64,000 nt of DNA from Bathynomus jamesi (taxonomy: Eukaryota; Arthropoda; Malacostraca; Isopoda; Cirolanidae): contig JAJOZX010005616.1 of the NCBI GenBank assembly GCA_023014485.1, positions 143,501 through 207,500 of the forward strand. The letters run 5' to 3'. Of the stretch, positions 34,945 through 46,931 are shown piece by piece (the first letter of the stretch is position 1; every line of letters starts with the position of its first letter). The position numbers were made by a program, and so were the translations under genes. The notes under the pieces were generated by a model. The model had not been told where the DNA came from. It saw only the letters and a list, made by a program, of their open reading frames with translations, and ran no database searches.

Positions 34945-35593
34945 CAGGCACGTGCACAGGGGGGGGGGGGGGGGGGCTTGGGGTGCTTGAGCCCCTGCCC
35001 TTTTTCTTCTTCATATCAAAAGTGCCCTTTTAGTCAAAATTCATAAATATATTGATTCGACATAAATTTGAATTAATTAGTTATATTTTTATTTAGTTAC
35101 TGCTACTTCAACAGATTTTCAAAACTGGAATTACTTTGATCTATGATTTTTTTATTAGAATAATAAACATAACATACCGTTACTATTATTTTGTCAATCA
35201 GGGAGGGCGTCCCTAGTGGTAACACTGACTGCAGCTGTTCACTGTTGATTGCGTCTCTCGGGTATGTGGGTGTATTGTTTACTGTTTGTTTATTTTACGT
35301 TAACCTAAGCTAACTAGTGATTTCTCACTGATATTTATGGTAAGTTGGAATCCAAAGCAGTGTGACATTACTCCAAAAAATATTGTATGACATTACTCGT
35401 AAAGTTGGTAAAAATACATTGAATTTAATGGAATTTAAGAATATTTACCACATACAATTTTAAAATTTTTCTTTGTGTGTGTATACATATATATAGCCTA
35501 TATGGCATTGCGGATTTCATTTTTAAAAATGTTAGGGGAGTGCCCTTTTTTCAACTGAGCCCCTGCCCTTCTGAAAGTCTGTGCACGTCACTG
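34945..35593. mobile_element. Non-autonomous hAT-like transposon, 649 bp
   Basis: Ends CAGGCACGTGCACAG and, inverted, CAGTGACGTGCACAG, with a perfect 8-bp target duplication GTCTGTGT (34937-34944 and 35594-35601). Related copies of the flank, such as near 23510-23535, have the site without insertion. A run of about 18 G lies just inside the left end. No transposase is encoded. Confidence 0.88.
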
Positions 35594-35601
35594 GTCTGTG
35601 T

Positions 35602-36659
35602 GTATCATAAAAAACCTCAGGGAACGATTCTGAGTTCATTCCCATATAATATATATATATAATATATATATATATACAGAGATGGGCAAGATACATTAAA
35701 AATTTATTTTAGATACAAAATACAAGATACTTTTTAAGAAACAGACAAGATACAGAGATAAAGATACTTCTCTAATCAGTTTAAGTTTGGAGACAAGAAA
35801 TAACAAAGAAAAAGAGCTTTTAAGTCGCTTAAATCACTATATTTTAAATGACATGCCTAAAATTATTTTTGGTATGCAAACAAAAGTTTTTATAACTAAC
35901 TTAATCCTTACTGATTTAATTTTGAAATCACAATGAACTTTCGCAGGTTTTGTGTTTATATAGTAAAATGTTCCATTTAATAAGGCTAGTACTGTACTAG
36001 ACTGTTTTATGATAGAAAAAGTTTCTTAATTTCTTGAATTTCTTTGTGACTGTCCCAAAGCTAATGACATATTCAAATAAGTAAATATGGCCCAGTACTT
36101 ATAACGGGGGAAAATTTATTCGAAGCCGCGCGCTGCGCCACTTTCAGACATTCACTCTTTATTTTGAATTTCAAGCGTGTAGCTAGACTTGTAAATTTGG
36201 AGGGGCAAGAAAATTATCGTTGGGTGTGGTCGGAGTAATATTGACCTTGTAGTATGAATATTGTAAATGTAATAACTGTAACGAACCTATAGTTCTGTAT
36301 ATTATAGTTTATTGTTACATCATCATGTAACATCAGTATCATCAATACTGCCCTATTAAGTTTCATGGGAACCAGATTACACTAGCTTAGATGGTAGTTT
36401 TAGCTATATTGGTTAATTATTTCCCACGTGACCAATTTCGGCCAATCACGATCTTTATAACATTAAAAGAGCGAAAGCAGATCACTAGTGTTGGAAACTT
36501 AAACAAAAACCCAATCCTAAAAGGCTATGGAACAAACAAACAAACAAACAAAAAACAAACAAACGCTTTATTTCAGACTCGACAGGTATAAACATTATAC
36601 AAGGACATTATACAAGAACATTCTGAAGGATTTAATTAATACAAAAAAAGGCGAGATCA
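35602..36659. other. Unassigned AT-rich DNA
   Basis: (TA)n at about 35649-35675, repeated GATAC/AAGATAC words at 35690-35770, and a CAAACAAACAAA run with GCTTTATTTC at 36530-36575 that looks like the 3' tail of a retrotransposon on the - strand. No gene is supported. Confidence 0.4.
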
Positions 36660-37717
36660 AATTCATTGTTCTCTCTCACACAAGACGGAAATTCTTACAC
36701 TGATCCCAAAGACATAGTTAATTTATTAAACAACTTTCCGCAGATATCGGCTCCAATACCAAGTACTGACATTCACTACCAACAACACATGGCACAACCC
36801 ACTCCAACCTCATTTTTCTTTGATTCAGTTCTACTGAACATCTCTTCAGCAATAAAAAATCTTAAAAATTAAGATTTTGACATCACTACGATCCTAGCAA
36901 ACACATACAACTCAGTATGGGATGGAATTACACTCACACTCAGTGAACTAATGAATGAATCAGTAACATCAGGTATATTCCCTGACAGTCTAAAGGGGCT
37001 CAGAGTATGCTCTGTATTTAAGTCAGGAAATCCAAATACTCCATCCAATTATCGCCCCATTTCCGTATTACCAAATTAAGTATTTGAAAAAATTGTATAC
37101 GATAAACTTAATAAATTCTTAATCAAATACGATATTTTAACTAAACACAATTTGGGTTTAGAAGTGGGCGTAGACCGGAAGATGCCATAAACATGCTATT
37201 AGAAAATATGGATCAATGAAAGAAAGCCACTCCCTGCCTTCTTTAGTTAGTTTTATAAGGCTAACTAATGAAAATATAACGACCTAATCTAACCAATCGT
37301 CAAGGACGTACAGCTGACCTAACGATTGGTTAGGTTAGGTCGTGATATTTTCGTTAGTTAGCCTTATAAAGCTAACTAAAGAAGGCTGGGGGGTGGCTTT
37401 CTTTCATTGACCCGAAAATATCTGTCAGAAGCTAAACAGCAAAAAACACACTAAGTTCGTCTTCCTTGGCTTGTCCAAAACATCTGATACTCTTTCGCAT
37501 GAAATCTTATTGAATAAACTTTACATATACAGAATAAGACGAAATACCCTCGATTGGTTCAAATCGTCATTACTATATTAGATTAAAAGACAATTTTTCC
37601 GACAAGGTGGTGCTAACTAGTGGGGTTCCACAAGAATCTATTATTGGGCCATTACTATTTCTAATCCACGTCAATGATGTTTATCTTTAAGCCACATTAA
37701 ATTGCGTACAATATGCA
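36660..37717 (+). pseudogene. Dead CR1/jockey-group retrotransposon, copy 2, left part
   Basis: Near-identical to 15965-16930 and carrying the same stops. Interrupted at the catalytic box by Polinton P2; the rest resumes at 55101. The last six bases (TATGCA) are the P2 target duplication and encode Tyr-Ala of the box. Confidence 0.85.
37213..37410. mobile_element. MITE-like hairpin (copy 2)
   Basis: Same insertion as 16424-16622, so it predates the segmental duplication. Confidence 0.75.
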
Positions 37718-38250
37718 AGTAGTATAGCTGAAAAAGGGGAGAGTGCAAGAATGTTGCAAGTGATGACGTAATGTTGCAAAGGGGGTGGTGGTTGTTGCAA
37801 AGGGGGAGGGGGGTGCAAAAAATAATAAAAAATAAAAAAAAGGAAACAAAAGGGAAAAAAAAAGAAAAAAATACCCCAAAGGGGGGATGCTGCAGGCGCA
37901 ACAAGGAAAACTTGGAGGCGGCGTTATCCCCCAAGAGAAAGGAGAGAAAGGAGGAGGAGAGGTGTTCACCTGGCAGGAGCCAAGTGCATATTAAGACTTC
38001 AGCCGAGTAGGCGTTGTTTTATAGGCTCCTAATCAGCCAGAATCAGCCAGTTGGCTGTAAATGGCTTGAGTTGCCAGATAGCGCCATGTATTCTCTAATC
38101 GAAGACTGAGTTACCAGATACCATTGTATACATTATTATAGACTCCTAATCAGCCAGTTGGCTGTAAATGGCTTGAGTTGCCAGATACCACTTTTTAGCA
38201 GTATTATTGTATACATTCTTATAGGCTCCTAATCAGCCAGTTGGCTTAGA
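37718..38250 (-). repeat. Left TIR of P2
   Basis: Inverted match to 54700-55100, clear for the first 340 or so bases with indels in the G-rich and A-rich stretches. Ends in repeats containing CTCCTAATCAGCCAGTTGGC and GTTGCCAGATA at 38025-38265. Confidence 0.85.
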
Positions 38251-38379
38251 AGGCGTAAATGTTGCCAGATACCGAAATACCATTGTATATATTATTATAT
38301 TTCTTAAAAGAATACCGGTAGTAGGTTTAGAAGGCGTAACAATTAAGTAAAACAACATTGCATCATTCTGTTTATTATA

Positions 38380-38705
38380 AATATATAGAAAATAAATATA
38401 CATTTCAATTGAGGAATATGTATATAATCGTACAGGAAATATATACACACAATTATGGATATATATAAAATAAAATATACATTTCAATAGAAATATGCAT
38501 ATAACAGTACAGGAAATATATACACACAATTATGGATATATATAAAATAAAATATACATTTCAAATAGAGATAAATATACATTTCAATAGAAATATGTAC
38601 ATAACAGTACAGGAGAAATATCACGCAAAATATATATATAAATACAATTCAATAGAAATATGCGTATAATCAGTACAGGAGAAATGTCAAGCAAAATATA
38701 TATAT
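38380..38705. repeat. Short tandem repeats at left of P2 genes
   Basis: Imperfect repeats of about 60-100 bp with ACATTTCAATAGAAATATG and AACAGTACAGGA. They end just after the stop of the 114-aa gene. Confidence 0.75.
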
Positions 38706-38714
38706 AAATACAAT

Positions 38715-39059
38715 TCACTTTTTTTTCAAAATACTAAACTCGGTCTTAATCGAGTTTACAATTACATCATTATTGCTCTGCATTACGCAGTATATGCGGC
38801 CTAATAATATTTCACCGCTTAAAGTATAGGGAAACCTGTACTCGATATGAAGGGCTTTCATATCGTTCAGTACTATTTTTGTTCCCACTTTACAACCGGT
38901 TGGTAAGTCATCTTTAAATACGTCTAGAATACAATCAAAAGCACGCACAAAGAGTTCATCGTTAGCTACATTATTAAACACAAGTTTATAAACACGCTTT
39001 TCCAATCGAGGGTTTATTTCTACCGACTCGAGCTTTTCAATCGTGAACTCACTCAACAT
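38715..39059 (-). CDS. Polinton left-end protein, 114 aa, unknown (P2)
   Basis: Unrecognised. ATG at 39059 overlaps the end of the upstream gene by 11 bases, so the two are likely translated from one message. Charged N-terminus (EKLESVEINPRLEKRVYKL), no membrane segment, Lys-rich end. A fragment is found rearranged in the P0 tail (2479-2786), but P1 lacks it. No function can be assigned. Confidence 0.65.
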   Translation of the reverse strand: MLSEFTIEKLESVEINPRLEKRVYKLVFNNVANDELFVRAFDCILDVFKDDLPTGCKVGTKIVLNDMKALHIEYRFPYTLSGEILLGRIYCVMQSNNDVIVNSIKTEFSILKKK

Positions 39060-39762
39060 AGCGGCAATTGAAATAATCTTCTAAATCGTTACGACAACTG
39101 CGCGTTATATAAAGAAATAGTTCTTCAGGGTGAACGGTGTAGGTGAGCTCAGCCTTGTACCGATCAATTGCTTTGTACCAAAGTTCATGGTATTTCAAAG
39201 AGTCTAAACTTTTTAAATAAACGTCCAGCTCTAGACCATTCTCACCAGCCCTACACTCGGTAAACCCATCGAGCAGAGCGGTGTAGGCGTATTCAAGTAC
39301 TGTATCAAAATAAAGCATATCCGTAACACGCGCGTCTAATATAGGTTTCAGCTTACGGAATCCGACGATTTCAAACATTCTGTCGAGGATGAAACGGTTT
39401 CGCGTAGGAACAAGAGCGTTATTATCAGAAGCATTCTTCCACATCAGCCGTATATCAATGCACGGCCGATCGTTATTTATACACAACGTACATACAACGG
39501 CGTATGAGGGTGCGACACTAATCTGCTCTCTTCTTGTACCTACGTTAGCAGGTATTTTATAACGATCTTCACTCCACTTCTCAACTATCACGAAGATTCT
39601 ATTCATCTCCTCGATACTTAAATAAACCCGTTTGTTTGTCGGTCTACATTCCGTTTCCAGTACAAAACTAATGGTACCGGAATTACGCCTGAACACGCGC
39701 AACGATTTCGTCACGGACACATCGTACGAGGCGTTGAGAATGCTGCTCAAAGGAAGTTCCAT
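39049..39762 (-). CDS. Polinton left-end protein, 237 aa, unknown (P2)
   Basis: Unrecognised. First ATG (MELPLSSIL) at 39762; the open frame extends upstream to 39795 without another ATG. The middle has a possible beta-rich segment with paired Cys (VVCTLCINNDRPC); the C-terminus includes ELFLYITRSCRNDLEDYF. It overlaps the next gene by 11 bases. The conserved overlap and long open frame support coding. Its last 50 or so codons also survive in P0 (2349-2487). Confidence 0.68.
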   Translation of the reverse strand: MELPLSSILNASYDVSVTKSLRVFRRNSGTISFVLETECRPTNKRVYLSIEEMNRIFVIVEKWSEDRYKIPANVGTRREQISVAPSYAVVCTLCINNDRPCIDIRLMWKNASDNNALVPTRNRFILDRMFEIVGFRKLKPILDARVTDMLYFDTVLEYAYTALLDGFTECRAGENGLELDVYLKSLDSLKYHELWYKAIDRYKAELTYTVHPEELFLYITRSCRNDLEDYFNCRYVE

Positions 39763-39993
39763 CGTATTCGAGGAGCGCACGTCCACTCGGCTCAAGCTCT
39801 GAGATAACTATGAGCCGTGTGAGGCACGCAGGTAGGCAGGAATGGTTCGACGGGCGGCTGACTCGATGATACGTGAATGGGCTTGTTCGTATGACCGCGA
39901 GTCGAATTGTTGTACATATTTCGGTACAAGAATATCACTACCAGCCTACGCACCAGACAGTTTGGATAAGAACTAGGAACATTTTATGTTTTA
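39763..39993. other. Intergenic spacer of P2
   Basis: About 230 bp between the 237-aa gene start and the end of the 196-aa gene. Probably includes the promoter of the left gene pair; no clear TATA box. Confidence 0.35.
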
Positions 39994-40584
39994 CTAAACA
40001 TCTCCACACTCCGGCGCACTATTTGAGAGGAACATATGTTCATATTTTTCCTTTCTGCCCATCAAACGATACTCGTCTCTAAACTCTGTTAAAAATTCAC
40101 GCAGGGCACTAGCCACAACCTCACTACGAACCTCATCATGATATACGTTAATATAGTGATAAAAATACTTAAGATTGTCCATGATCACGAGATTCACATT
40201 TTCAGTCGTAGGGTATGAGTAATCGACATGGTGTAGCATGACGTAATACCGCTTGTCACACCACCCATCAGCAAGACTCATTATCCATACCTGCTGCTTC
40301 TCTTCTGCACGCGTTGTTTCTTTTACTTCACGGTGTATGTGAGACTTTATAAAGTTTAGCTCTGCAGTATACTTCAGCACATCGTCTGTGCAACGAAAGC
40401 CTTCAACGGTCTCACCAGAACATCCGTAGAGTATTTGTACATCTTGGAACTTCGCACAATCCAATGTGTTTTTAAAAGAGGCATAGGAGGGATGAATAGG
40501 AAGTTTTTCGGTATCCACCACATCCTGGCACTTTACTGAATACCATTTCGTAAACGTTGTACAAGCAATATTAAAGGTAGCCAT
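39994..40584 (-). CDS. Polinton hypothetical protein, 196 aa (P2)
   Basis: Homologue of the P1 gene at 6991-7599. The ATG at 40584 (MATFNIAC) is the first in frame; the open frame upstream to 40710 has only a GTG. Conserved regions include YGCSGETVEGFRCTDDVL and VWIMSLADGWCDKRYY. No signal peptide, membrane segment or known fold is apparent. A GC-box element (GGGCGGAGCT, 40689-40698) lies about 110 bases upstream. Confidence 0.7.
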   Translation of the reverse strand: MATFNIACTTFTKWYSVKCQDVVDTEKLPIHPSYASFKNTLDCAKFQDVQILYGCSGETVEGFRCTDDVLKYTAELNFIKSHIHREVKETTRAEEKQQVWIMSLADGWCDKRYYVMLHHVDYSYPTTENVNLVIMDNLKYFYHYINVYHDEVRSEVVASALREFLTEFRDEYRLMGRKEKYEHMFLSNSAPECGDV

Positions 40585-40710
40585 TTGAATACACGTCTGA
40601 TCTGAATACACGTCTGATCTCTCGGGCTTACTGGGCGACTGACCACGCCGGGACTCCCAGATAGTAGCATGACTCACGGTCTTACAGTGGGCGGAGCTTA
40701 GAACTTTCAC

Positions 40711-40769
<59 letters not shown>

Positions 40770-40999
40770 GGAGAAAGTGAAACGCTATTTGAAACATGAT
40801 TTATTTAACAAACGAGATATTCAAGTTATATATATTTACAAATACGATTTAATAAACGAGATAGTCAAGTTATATATATATTTACAAATACGTGTAATAA
40901 ATCAATTTTACAAATACGTTTAATGAAAGAGATATTCAAGTTATATATATATATTTACAAATAGATACGATTATATACAAGACGTGTGAGTTAGAAGCA
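40585..40999. repeat. Upstream region with (AC)n and short repeats (P2)
   Basis: (AC)n at 40712-40767, then three or four repeats of a unit containing AACGAGATATTCAAGTTATATATA at about 40805-40965. Corresponds to 7740-7930 in P1. Confidence 0.65.
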
Positions 41000-43900
41000 T
41001 CATTGGTATCCAAAGGGTACGGTATCATAGGTACCAGGTAACTGGTAACGTTTCCTATAGGTGTTACGGCACACCTTCGTACCCCTAAGTTCCTTCACGC
41101 CCCCAGCTTCTGCGCCCGAAAATTGTGGGTGCCTACAATTAGTTGGGGAGGTTGTTCATCATCGTCCAAACATACTAGATCCTTCAACGACTCAAAGTTA
41201 ACAACCTCCCGATTCGCATGGTTGAGCGTAATACCCTTTGCCTTCACGATATATTTCATTTCCTCCCCCCCACCCTGACCCGTACCCCATAAGTCTTAGG
41301 TCCTGTTGAGGCAAAAGAGTCGGCGTATGCGTTGTCCCCATACTCATCCTTGATCTCATCAGTGAGCTCGCCGAGGAACTCCCCAATAGTGGGCATGTAT
41401 TCACCCTCCCTCTCTGTGAATATCACGCTATCTGTATCGGCATACAATACTCTCCGCCCAAGAGAATGCAATAGACCCCAAAGTTTTATACGGGCGTAGG
41501 CTGTTGTGAAGCTGGCCACAGGTATGTTTGTAACCCTTGAGGTATCTGTGGCAAATTCAGTGTTGTTGTACTTTATTACGTAAGTATTACCTACATTTAC
41601 GATCTCCATGACCTCTTTATCGGGGGCATTGGCATAATCCCAGACATCGCTATAACTTTGTGCCAAATGAATGCTCCCTCTGCCGGTATTCTGCGCAAAT
41701 TTTCCCCATAGACTGTTTAGACACAACTTTGCACTAAAGCGCTTGCCAGGATTCTTTACAATTTGGACACGATCAAGTTGTATACCTTCGCGGTCGCGGT
41801 AACGTTGAATATAGGCAGACTTTTCATCTTCGGTATCAACTCCTCGCGGATACCCTGATGCCTCAACCTTATCCTTCAAAAAGGTGTTTATATATGGTGT
41901 GAAAAGGTTGGGTAGCTTCTGAAACCTCCACACCTCATGTATCTTCAGTATTCTATAACCATGGCGCACGGCTAGGGCCAACTCAGGACTTGTATATACG
42001 CCTCTGATCTTACGCTGGTGGGGTATATGGTTACATTCGCCGTTATCCTCTTCCGCGCACTTCACGCACAGGGGAAACATGAGCTTGTCGTCGATAACGA
42101 CAGGTAAGATCGGCATCCATAAATTGCGTGGGGGGAGTACGTCTACGAAAGAGAGCCCAAAGTAACGATCATTCAAATTTTTTGAAAATTCATTGATGGA
42201 GGGTAGGCTAGGTCCCACCAGTTTCTCAGGAGCGCCCACGGGGTACGGATTGCTCTTCATCACGTATGGGTATAAAGAACAGAAATCGTAGTAATGGAGC
42301 TTCACGCCCTCCGTAGGTGGAAGTATAGTCTGAAAGGATTTGTACGTCCTCCAAACAAGCTATCACCACATTTGAGAGGATCCAGCACCATTGAACGCTT
42401 GATCGTTTTTATTTCCTCACGGTACACCTCGTCTGTCTCCATCCGTGCATCATATTCATGCTCCCACAAGACTTTGTGAGTGAACTGTGATCCTATAAGT
42501 TGATCGCGGGTGCGGGTCGATGCAAGACAGTCGGCAGGAGACCTACCGTGGATATCTCCGGTGATTCCGCACTCAGGACGGGGGCATCCATGCCACCAGC
42601 AACCGTTAAAGGAGTACACAGTCTTCACACCAGTGACACGGTTTTCACTTAACCCATCAACCCAAAAAACACGTCCATTAATCTTAATGGGTACTTCACC
42701 CGTGTTGCGGGCGTGCGGGCGTTTATGTATACACCTGTCTGTTGCTGTAGGTGTATGAGCCAGTAAATAGCCTTGTGCCCGTAACTGCGGGGATTGTTTC
42801 GGTGAATAATGGCTAAGGTGTCTTTCGGCATGAAGTTATTCTTGAACACCGTAAAACATAATGATGCGATGGTGGTTGCGACTTGCAGTGGATCGCATTT
42901 GAAACGGGCTATGTACATCCTTCTAAAGGCCTGGAAACATACTCTAAGCACGCGCACATCATTCACGCAATAACGCTCACATTCATCAGCTATATTATAA
43001 GGGTTACTTTCATTAAAACTGTCGTAGTATCGATCAAAGTCTTCACGTTCATCCATACAGTCAAAATAATGTTTGGGGGGTGGTGGGCCTACGTAGTTTA
43101 AAGTCTCGCTGGTGAGGAAAGTGTAGGGAAGTATCCTTTGGAAACTTCAGCTGCTACTCCCATCACCTTGGGTAGCTTTGCTAATTTACAAGGTGTGAAT
43201 AATAAAGTATCTTTAAATTGTACATTGCCTCTTATCTGCATCTGTATTAATTTGTTGCCTCTTTTCAATGGATCACCTGTAAATATCTCAGAGGATTCGT
43301 GTTCAAGCAACTCCTTATAAAGGAACTGCGTGTCAAACTTTGCCCCGTTATGGGCGAGAATATACACAGTCATTTTTTTGAACTTGTCGGCTAACTTGAC
43401 AATATAGGACACAAATAGTTTCACAGGACTATCGCTGACATTCGTTTTAAAAACGTTTGTCCGTTTACCACATTTGGGGCACTCGTCACATTCGATATCC
43501 ATACACTCATCACAGATAGTCTGGCTCACAAGTAAATGTGGAATTACCTCTTTGGTTTCAGCGTTCGTATATGTTTCTATATCGTAGTATACAGTTATAC
43601 AAGGGTTATTTTTAGGCTTAGCATCTTTCATATAACATACATGCTTTACTCCATCCGCCTTATATTCCTCCTGGCATGTAGGACAGTGAATTACGTCACA
43701 CTTGTGCTTAAATTTTCCCCAATTATCCATTGTGTGAAACATACCACATTCACAGATTCTCATTTTCCTGCACGTGCCAATTGATTTATGGAAATCAAAA
43801 CAGCTATTATTGAAAAATGTGCGTCTACACACATCACAGTCTCTCTTCTCAGCTTCAACTACACGGCTTTCACATTTGGTGCTTTTACACTGCTCACATA

Positions 43901-45163
43901 CCATGTGACATTCTTTACAATGTCTCACTATATCATCCGCAAACTCGAGGCACCCCTTACACAAATCATGATGTCTCCCATATTTTCGACTTTTGTCATA
44001 ACTCGCGTAAAGCCACCTTATATTACGGATGGGGAGATACGTTGTCCCTGACAATCCTAAAATAAGTAGGGCCTTGTACGATCTCTCACACAGCTTTTAA
44101 AAACATACACAGTCCTACGACGATCATCCAACCCAAACACAACTATGCGGACATTCATTTCCTGTTCTACCCTTCTCAGCTCTTCAGGACCCATATTACA
44201 GTCAAATTCAAGTTCACAGTCTACAGCTAGTTTACGGGCACGCTCCACGACTGTAGGCAACCAAATTTTTTGAGTTCGTGTATTTTGTACAGTAAACATA
44301 CGTGCTAAGAGTACTGCTATAAAGCCGCAACCACGATCGACGTTTATATGCCGTCTATAAATAGCTTGAGAATTGAGGTTAAGAGTATACGGTATGGCAC
44401 TATGACCCGCAACACGGTATACATGGTCAATATTTACCGTGAAGTTGTCCATATTGAAGGCTATACTACTTTGGGCGGCTTGCATTATACGTCCTAATAT
44501 ATATTCTACATCTTCAGCCGCCAAACGTCTAAATGGCACTATCACCCAATAATCGTCTACATCACCGTCATCTGACCCGAATCCAAAGGACAGACTCGTC
44601 CTGACTTCACGCTCGTCGCGATTCTGAAGAGCAAACTCTATAATACGCTCTACAACCCGGCGTAGTCCGCGCTCAATACCATTGCTATACATGACTCTAG
44701 GGTCGACCCTGACTCTATACCGATTTCTAGTCAAGGCTGGGGTGGGGGCTGCGGAGCGCACCAATTCGAGCGTTATATCTTCCTCAACAGAACGGGGGGC
44801 GGCGGATGAATTAGGGGGTATATTAGCGGAAGGTGCTGCTGATGGGGGGCCTGTTGCGTAGGAGGTTGATGGTTGGGGCTCTATTATTGTAGACTTAACA
44901 GAACGGGGGGCGGCGGATGAATAAGGGGATATATTAGGTGCTGCTGGGGGGTTGTTGCGTAAGAGGTTGAGGGTTGGGGATCTATTACCGCTGCAACAGG
45001 CGCGTATTTCGGTCGCTTTATACCTGACGTGGGTATCTCATACCTCCGCTTTGGACGTGTTACCGGTATCGCTGGTGAGGGTTCAGGGGAGGAGATCACA
45101 ACTACACTGTCGTCGAGGTCATCCGTAATGATGGGCTGCTCTACCTCATCGTCATTCACGGTT
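41000..45163 (-). pseudogene. POLB: Protein-primed family B DNA polymerase (P2), frameshifted
   Basis: Same architecture as the P1 gene: Pro/Ser-rich N-terminus, zinc-binding Cys/His cluster (about 43670-43960), exonuclease motifs (YYDIETY near 43590, NGAKFDTQF near 43350, YCVNDVRV near 42965), motif A (YDFCSLYP near 42280), motif B (near 41720) and motif C YADTDS (near 41450). Breaks are near 44850-44960, 44065, 43125, 42700, 42312, 41270 and 41100. These differ from the P1 breaks. The 5' end is unclear; an acceptor-like CCCACAG ends at 45164. Confidence 0.9.
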
Positions 45164-45247
45164 CTGTGGGAGAAGAAATATAAGGAACAGCACTCAAAAT
45201 TTGTAATATTTTGTAAATGACCCACTTAGGAGTGTGACGTGTTAGAA

Positions 45248-45877
45248 ATGGACTCTGTAGAAAAATTCAGATTCACGAGCCCATCCACATGTATTATATC
45301 TGGACCTACAGGATGTGGTAAAACTGTGTTTATGCTTAAAATCATTAAAGAAAAGGGGGAGATGTTCTCGAAATTTGTGCATAAAGTTATATGGTGCTAT
45401 TCGACGTATCAATCAGTGTTCAACGAGTACCAAGATGATATTTTGTTCCACAAAGGCGTATATGACGTTAATTCGTTAAAGGGAAATGAACATACAATCA
45501 TTGTAATTGACGATCTCATGTTGGAGATGGATAAAACGTTTGCCGAGACATTTACAGTATTCTCCCACCATCTTAACATAAGCGTGTTCTTCATCAATCA
45601 GAATCTATTTTTCAAAAATAGATACATGCGCGATGTGTCGTTAAATACGCAATATCTAGTCTTATTCGCGCAACGTAGAGATGTATCACAAATTGGGGTA
45701 TTAGCCAATCAAATGTTCCCGAATCAGCGTAAGGAGTTTTTGGAAGTTTATAAAGAAGCTACAAGCACGCGTTACGGATATTTGCTTTGCGACCTTCATC
45801 CGCGAAACACGTTTAGAGTGCTTCTGCGAACGAATATATTTCCAAACGAGCCTGAAACGGTGTATATTCCAGAATGA
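45248..45877 (+). CDS. ATP: Genome-packaging ATPase, A32/FtsK-like (P2)
   Basis: 209 aa, intact, with GPTGCGKT (Walker A) and TIIVIDDL (Walker B). Same protein as the P1 copy with very few silent differences. First of a row of eight tightly packed + strand genes. The start is only about 85 bp from the PolB acceptor on the other strand, so the two divergent transcripts must share or overlap regulatory DNA. Role: ATP-driven DNA packaging into the capsid, from family knowledge. Confidence 0.93.
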   Translation: MDSVEKFRFTSPSTCIISGPTGCGKTVFMLKIIKEKGEMFSKFVHKVIWCYSTYQSVFNEYQDDILFHKGVYDVNSLKGNEHTIIVIDDLMLEMDKTFAETFTVFSHHLNISVFFINQNLFFKNRYMRDVSLNTQYLVLFAQRRDVSQIGVLANQMFPNQRKEFLEVYKEATSTRYGYLLCDLHPRNTFRVLLRTNIFPNEPETVYIPE

Positions 45878-46197
45878 CAAAGAGACTAAAGAAATACCGT
45901 GAATTAATAAAAATCTATCATCGACTGCCCCGGGCAATGCAGCAGATGTTTATTAAAAATATCGATGCCGACTTTTTAAAATGCATCTGTGAAATCTGTC
46001 TTAACGTTATAAATTGCAATGTATCAATGAAAACCCATCAGAAGGCTCGCCTACGCCGCTACAAGAACATAATACGTGCACTCGCTCGTAAAAGCCAAAC
46101 TGTAGCGAAGAAAAAACGAATTATTGTACAAACAGGAGGGTCATTTCTCCCCATCTTATTTTCAGTTTTGGGTCCTTTACTGACTAGATTAATATAA
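45874..46197 (+). CDS. Small basic Polinton protein, 107 aa (P2)
   Basis: ATGA overlap with the ATPase stop and TAATG overlap with the next start. Basic body, mid-protein cysteines and a hydrophobic C-terminal tail as in P1 (three amino-acid differences or fewer are apparent). Function unknown; a virion core or membrane-active role is speculative. Confidence 0.77.
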   Translation: MTKRLKKYRELIKIYHRLPRAMQQMFIKNIDADFLKCICEICLNVINCNVSMKTHQKARLRRYKNIIRALARKSQTVAKKKRIIVQTGGSFLPILFSVLGPLLTRLI

Positions 46198-46931
46198 TGA
46201 AGAAAGTGGTAGTGATTCCCCACGAGGTGTACGCTTCACTGCAAAGGAATCCAGACACGTATCTAGATCCCCGTAAAAGCAGACTTAAAAGAATGGAAAG
46301 CGAATTGTTAGCCCTATTAAACAGTGAAAAAACACCTGATGAGAAAAGAATCTTATACCAAGAAGCTCTGCAGAAATTTCTTCACGAGTACGAAAATTAT
46401 AAGAGCCCTACAGAGATTCCTGTGGTTATTAGGCACAGCACGGGGGACGATGGCGACATAGGATCTGTGCCCGACGACACAGCTGACCAACCAAAAAGAT
46501 TAGCCACACAACATATCGAACATGTATTAAAAAATACCCTCCCACTTACATTGAGGAGTAAAGGCTTAAGTCTTTATAATCTATTGAATGAGGATCCCGC
46601 CATACAATGGACCGATACAGGGGAGATCATTGTGGAAGGATCAAAGGTACAGGGATCGAATATCGTAGACATTGTCCATGATCTGGTGAGAAAGTGGGAT
46701 AGGCCATCACCATCAGGATGGAAGCATATTAAAGCAAGACTACAACAAATAAATGTCCCTAAAACGTTGATAGGAAATCTGAACAGGTTAAAAGACTTGG
46801 AACATGCAACGCCTGTGACACAATTGAAGGCGCCGTCACCCCCGGCGGTAACACCTTTGAAGAGGAGCAAGAAGAGGTTAAACCAACCCTACCCACGTGC
46901 CTCTAAAATACGCAAATGGCTAACGTATTAA
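46197..46931 (+). CDS. Polinton hypothetical protein, 244 aa (P2)
   Basis: Starts on the shared A of TAATG. Helical N-terminal third, acidic linker (about residues 85-100), conserved C-terminal domain with LYNLLNEDPAIQWTDTGEI and VDIVHDLVRKW, and a basic tail (RSKKRLNQ). It overlaps the integrase start by 16 bases. Intact here and slightly truncated in P1. Common in Polintons; function unknown to me. Confidence 0.8.
   Translation: MKKVVVIPHEVYASLQRNPDTYLDPRKSRLKRMESELLALLNSEKTPDEKRILYQEALQKFLHEYENYKSPTEIPVVIRHSTGDDGDIGSVPDDTADQPKRLATQHIEHVLKNTLPLTLRSKGLSLYNLLNEDPAIQWTDTGEIIVEGSKVQGSNIVDIVHDLVRKWDRPSPSGWKHIKARLQQINVPKTLIGNLNRLKDLEHATPVTQLKAPSPPAVTPLKRSKKRLNQPYPRASKIRKWLTY

Noticed and set aside
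37671..38010. Proline/phenylalanine- and lysine-rich open frames
   Set aside because: They come from the C-rich and A-rich stretches of the Polinton TIR.
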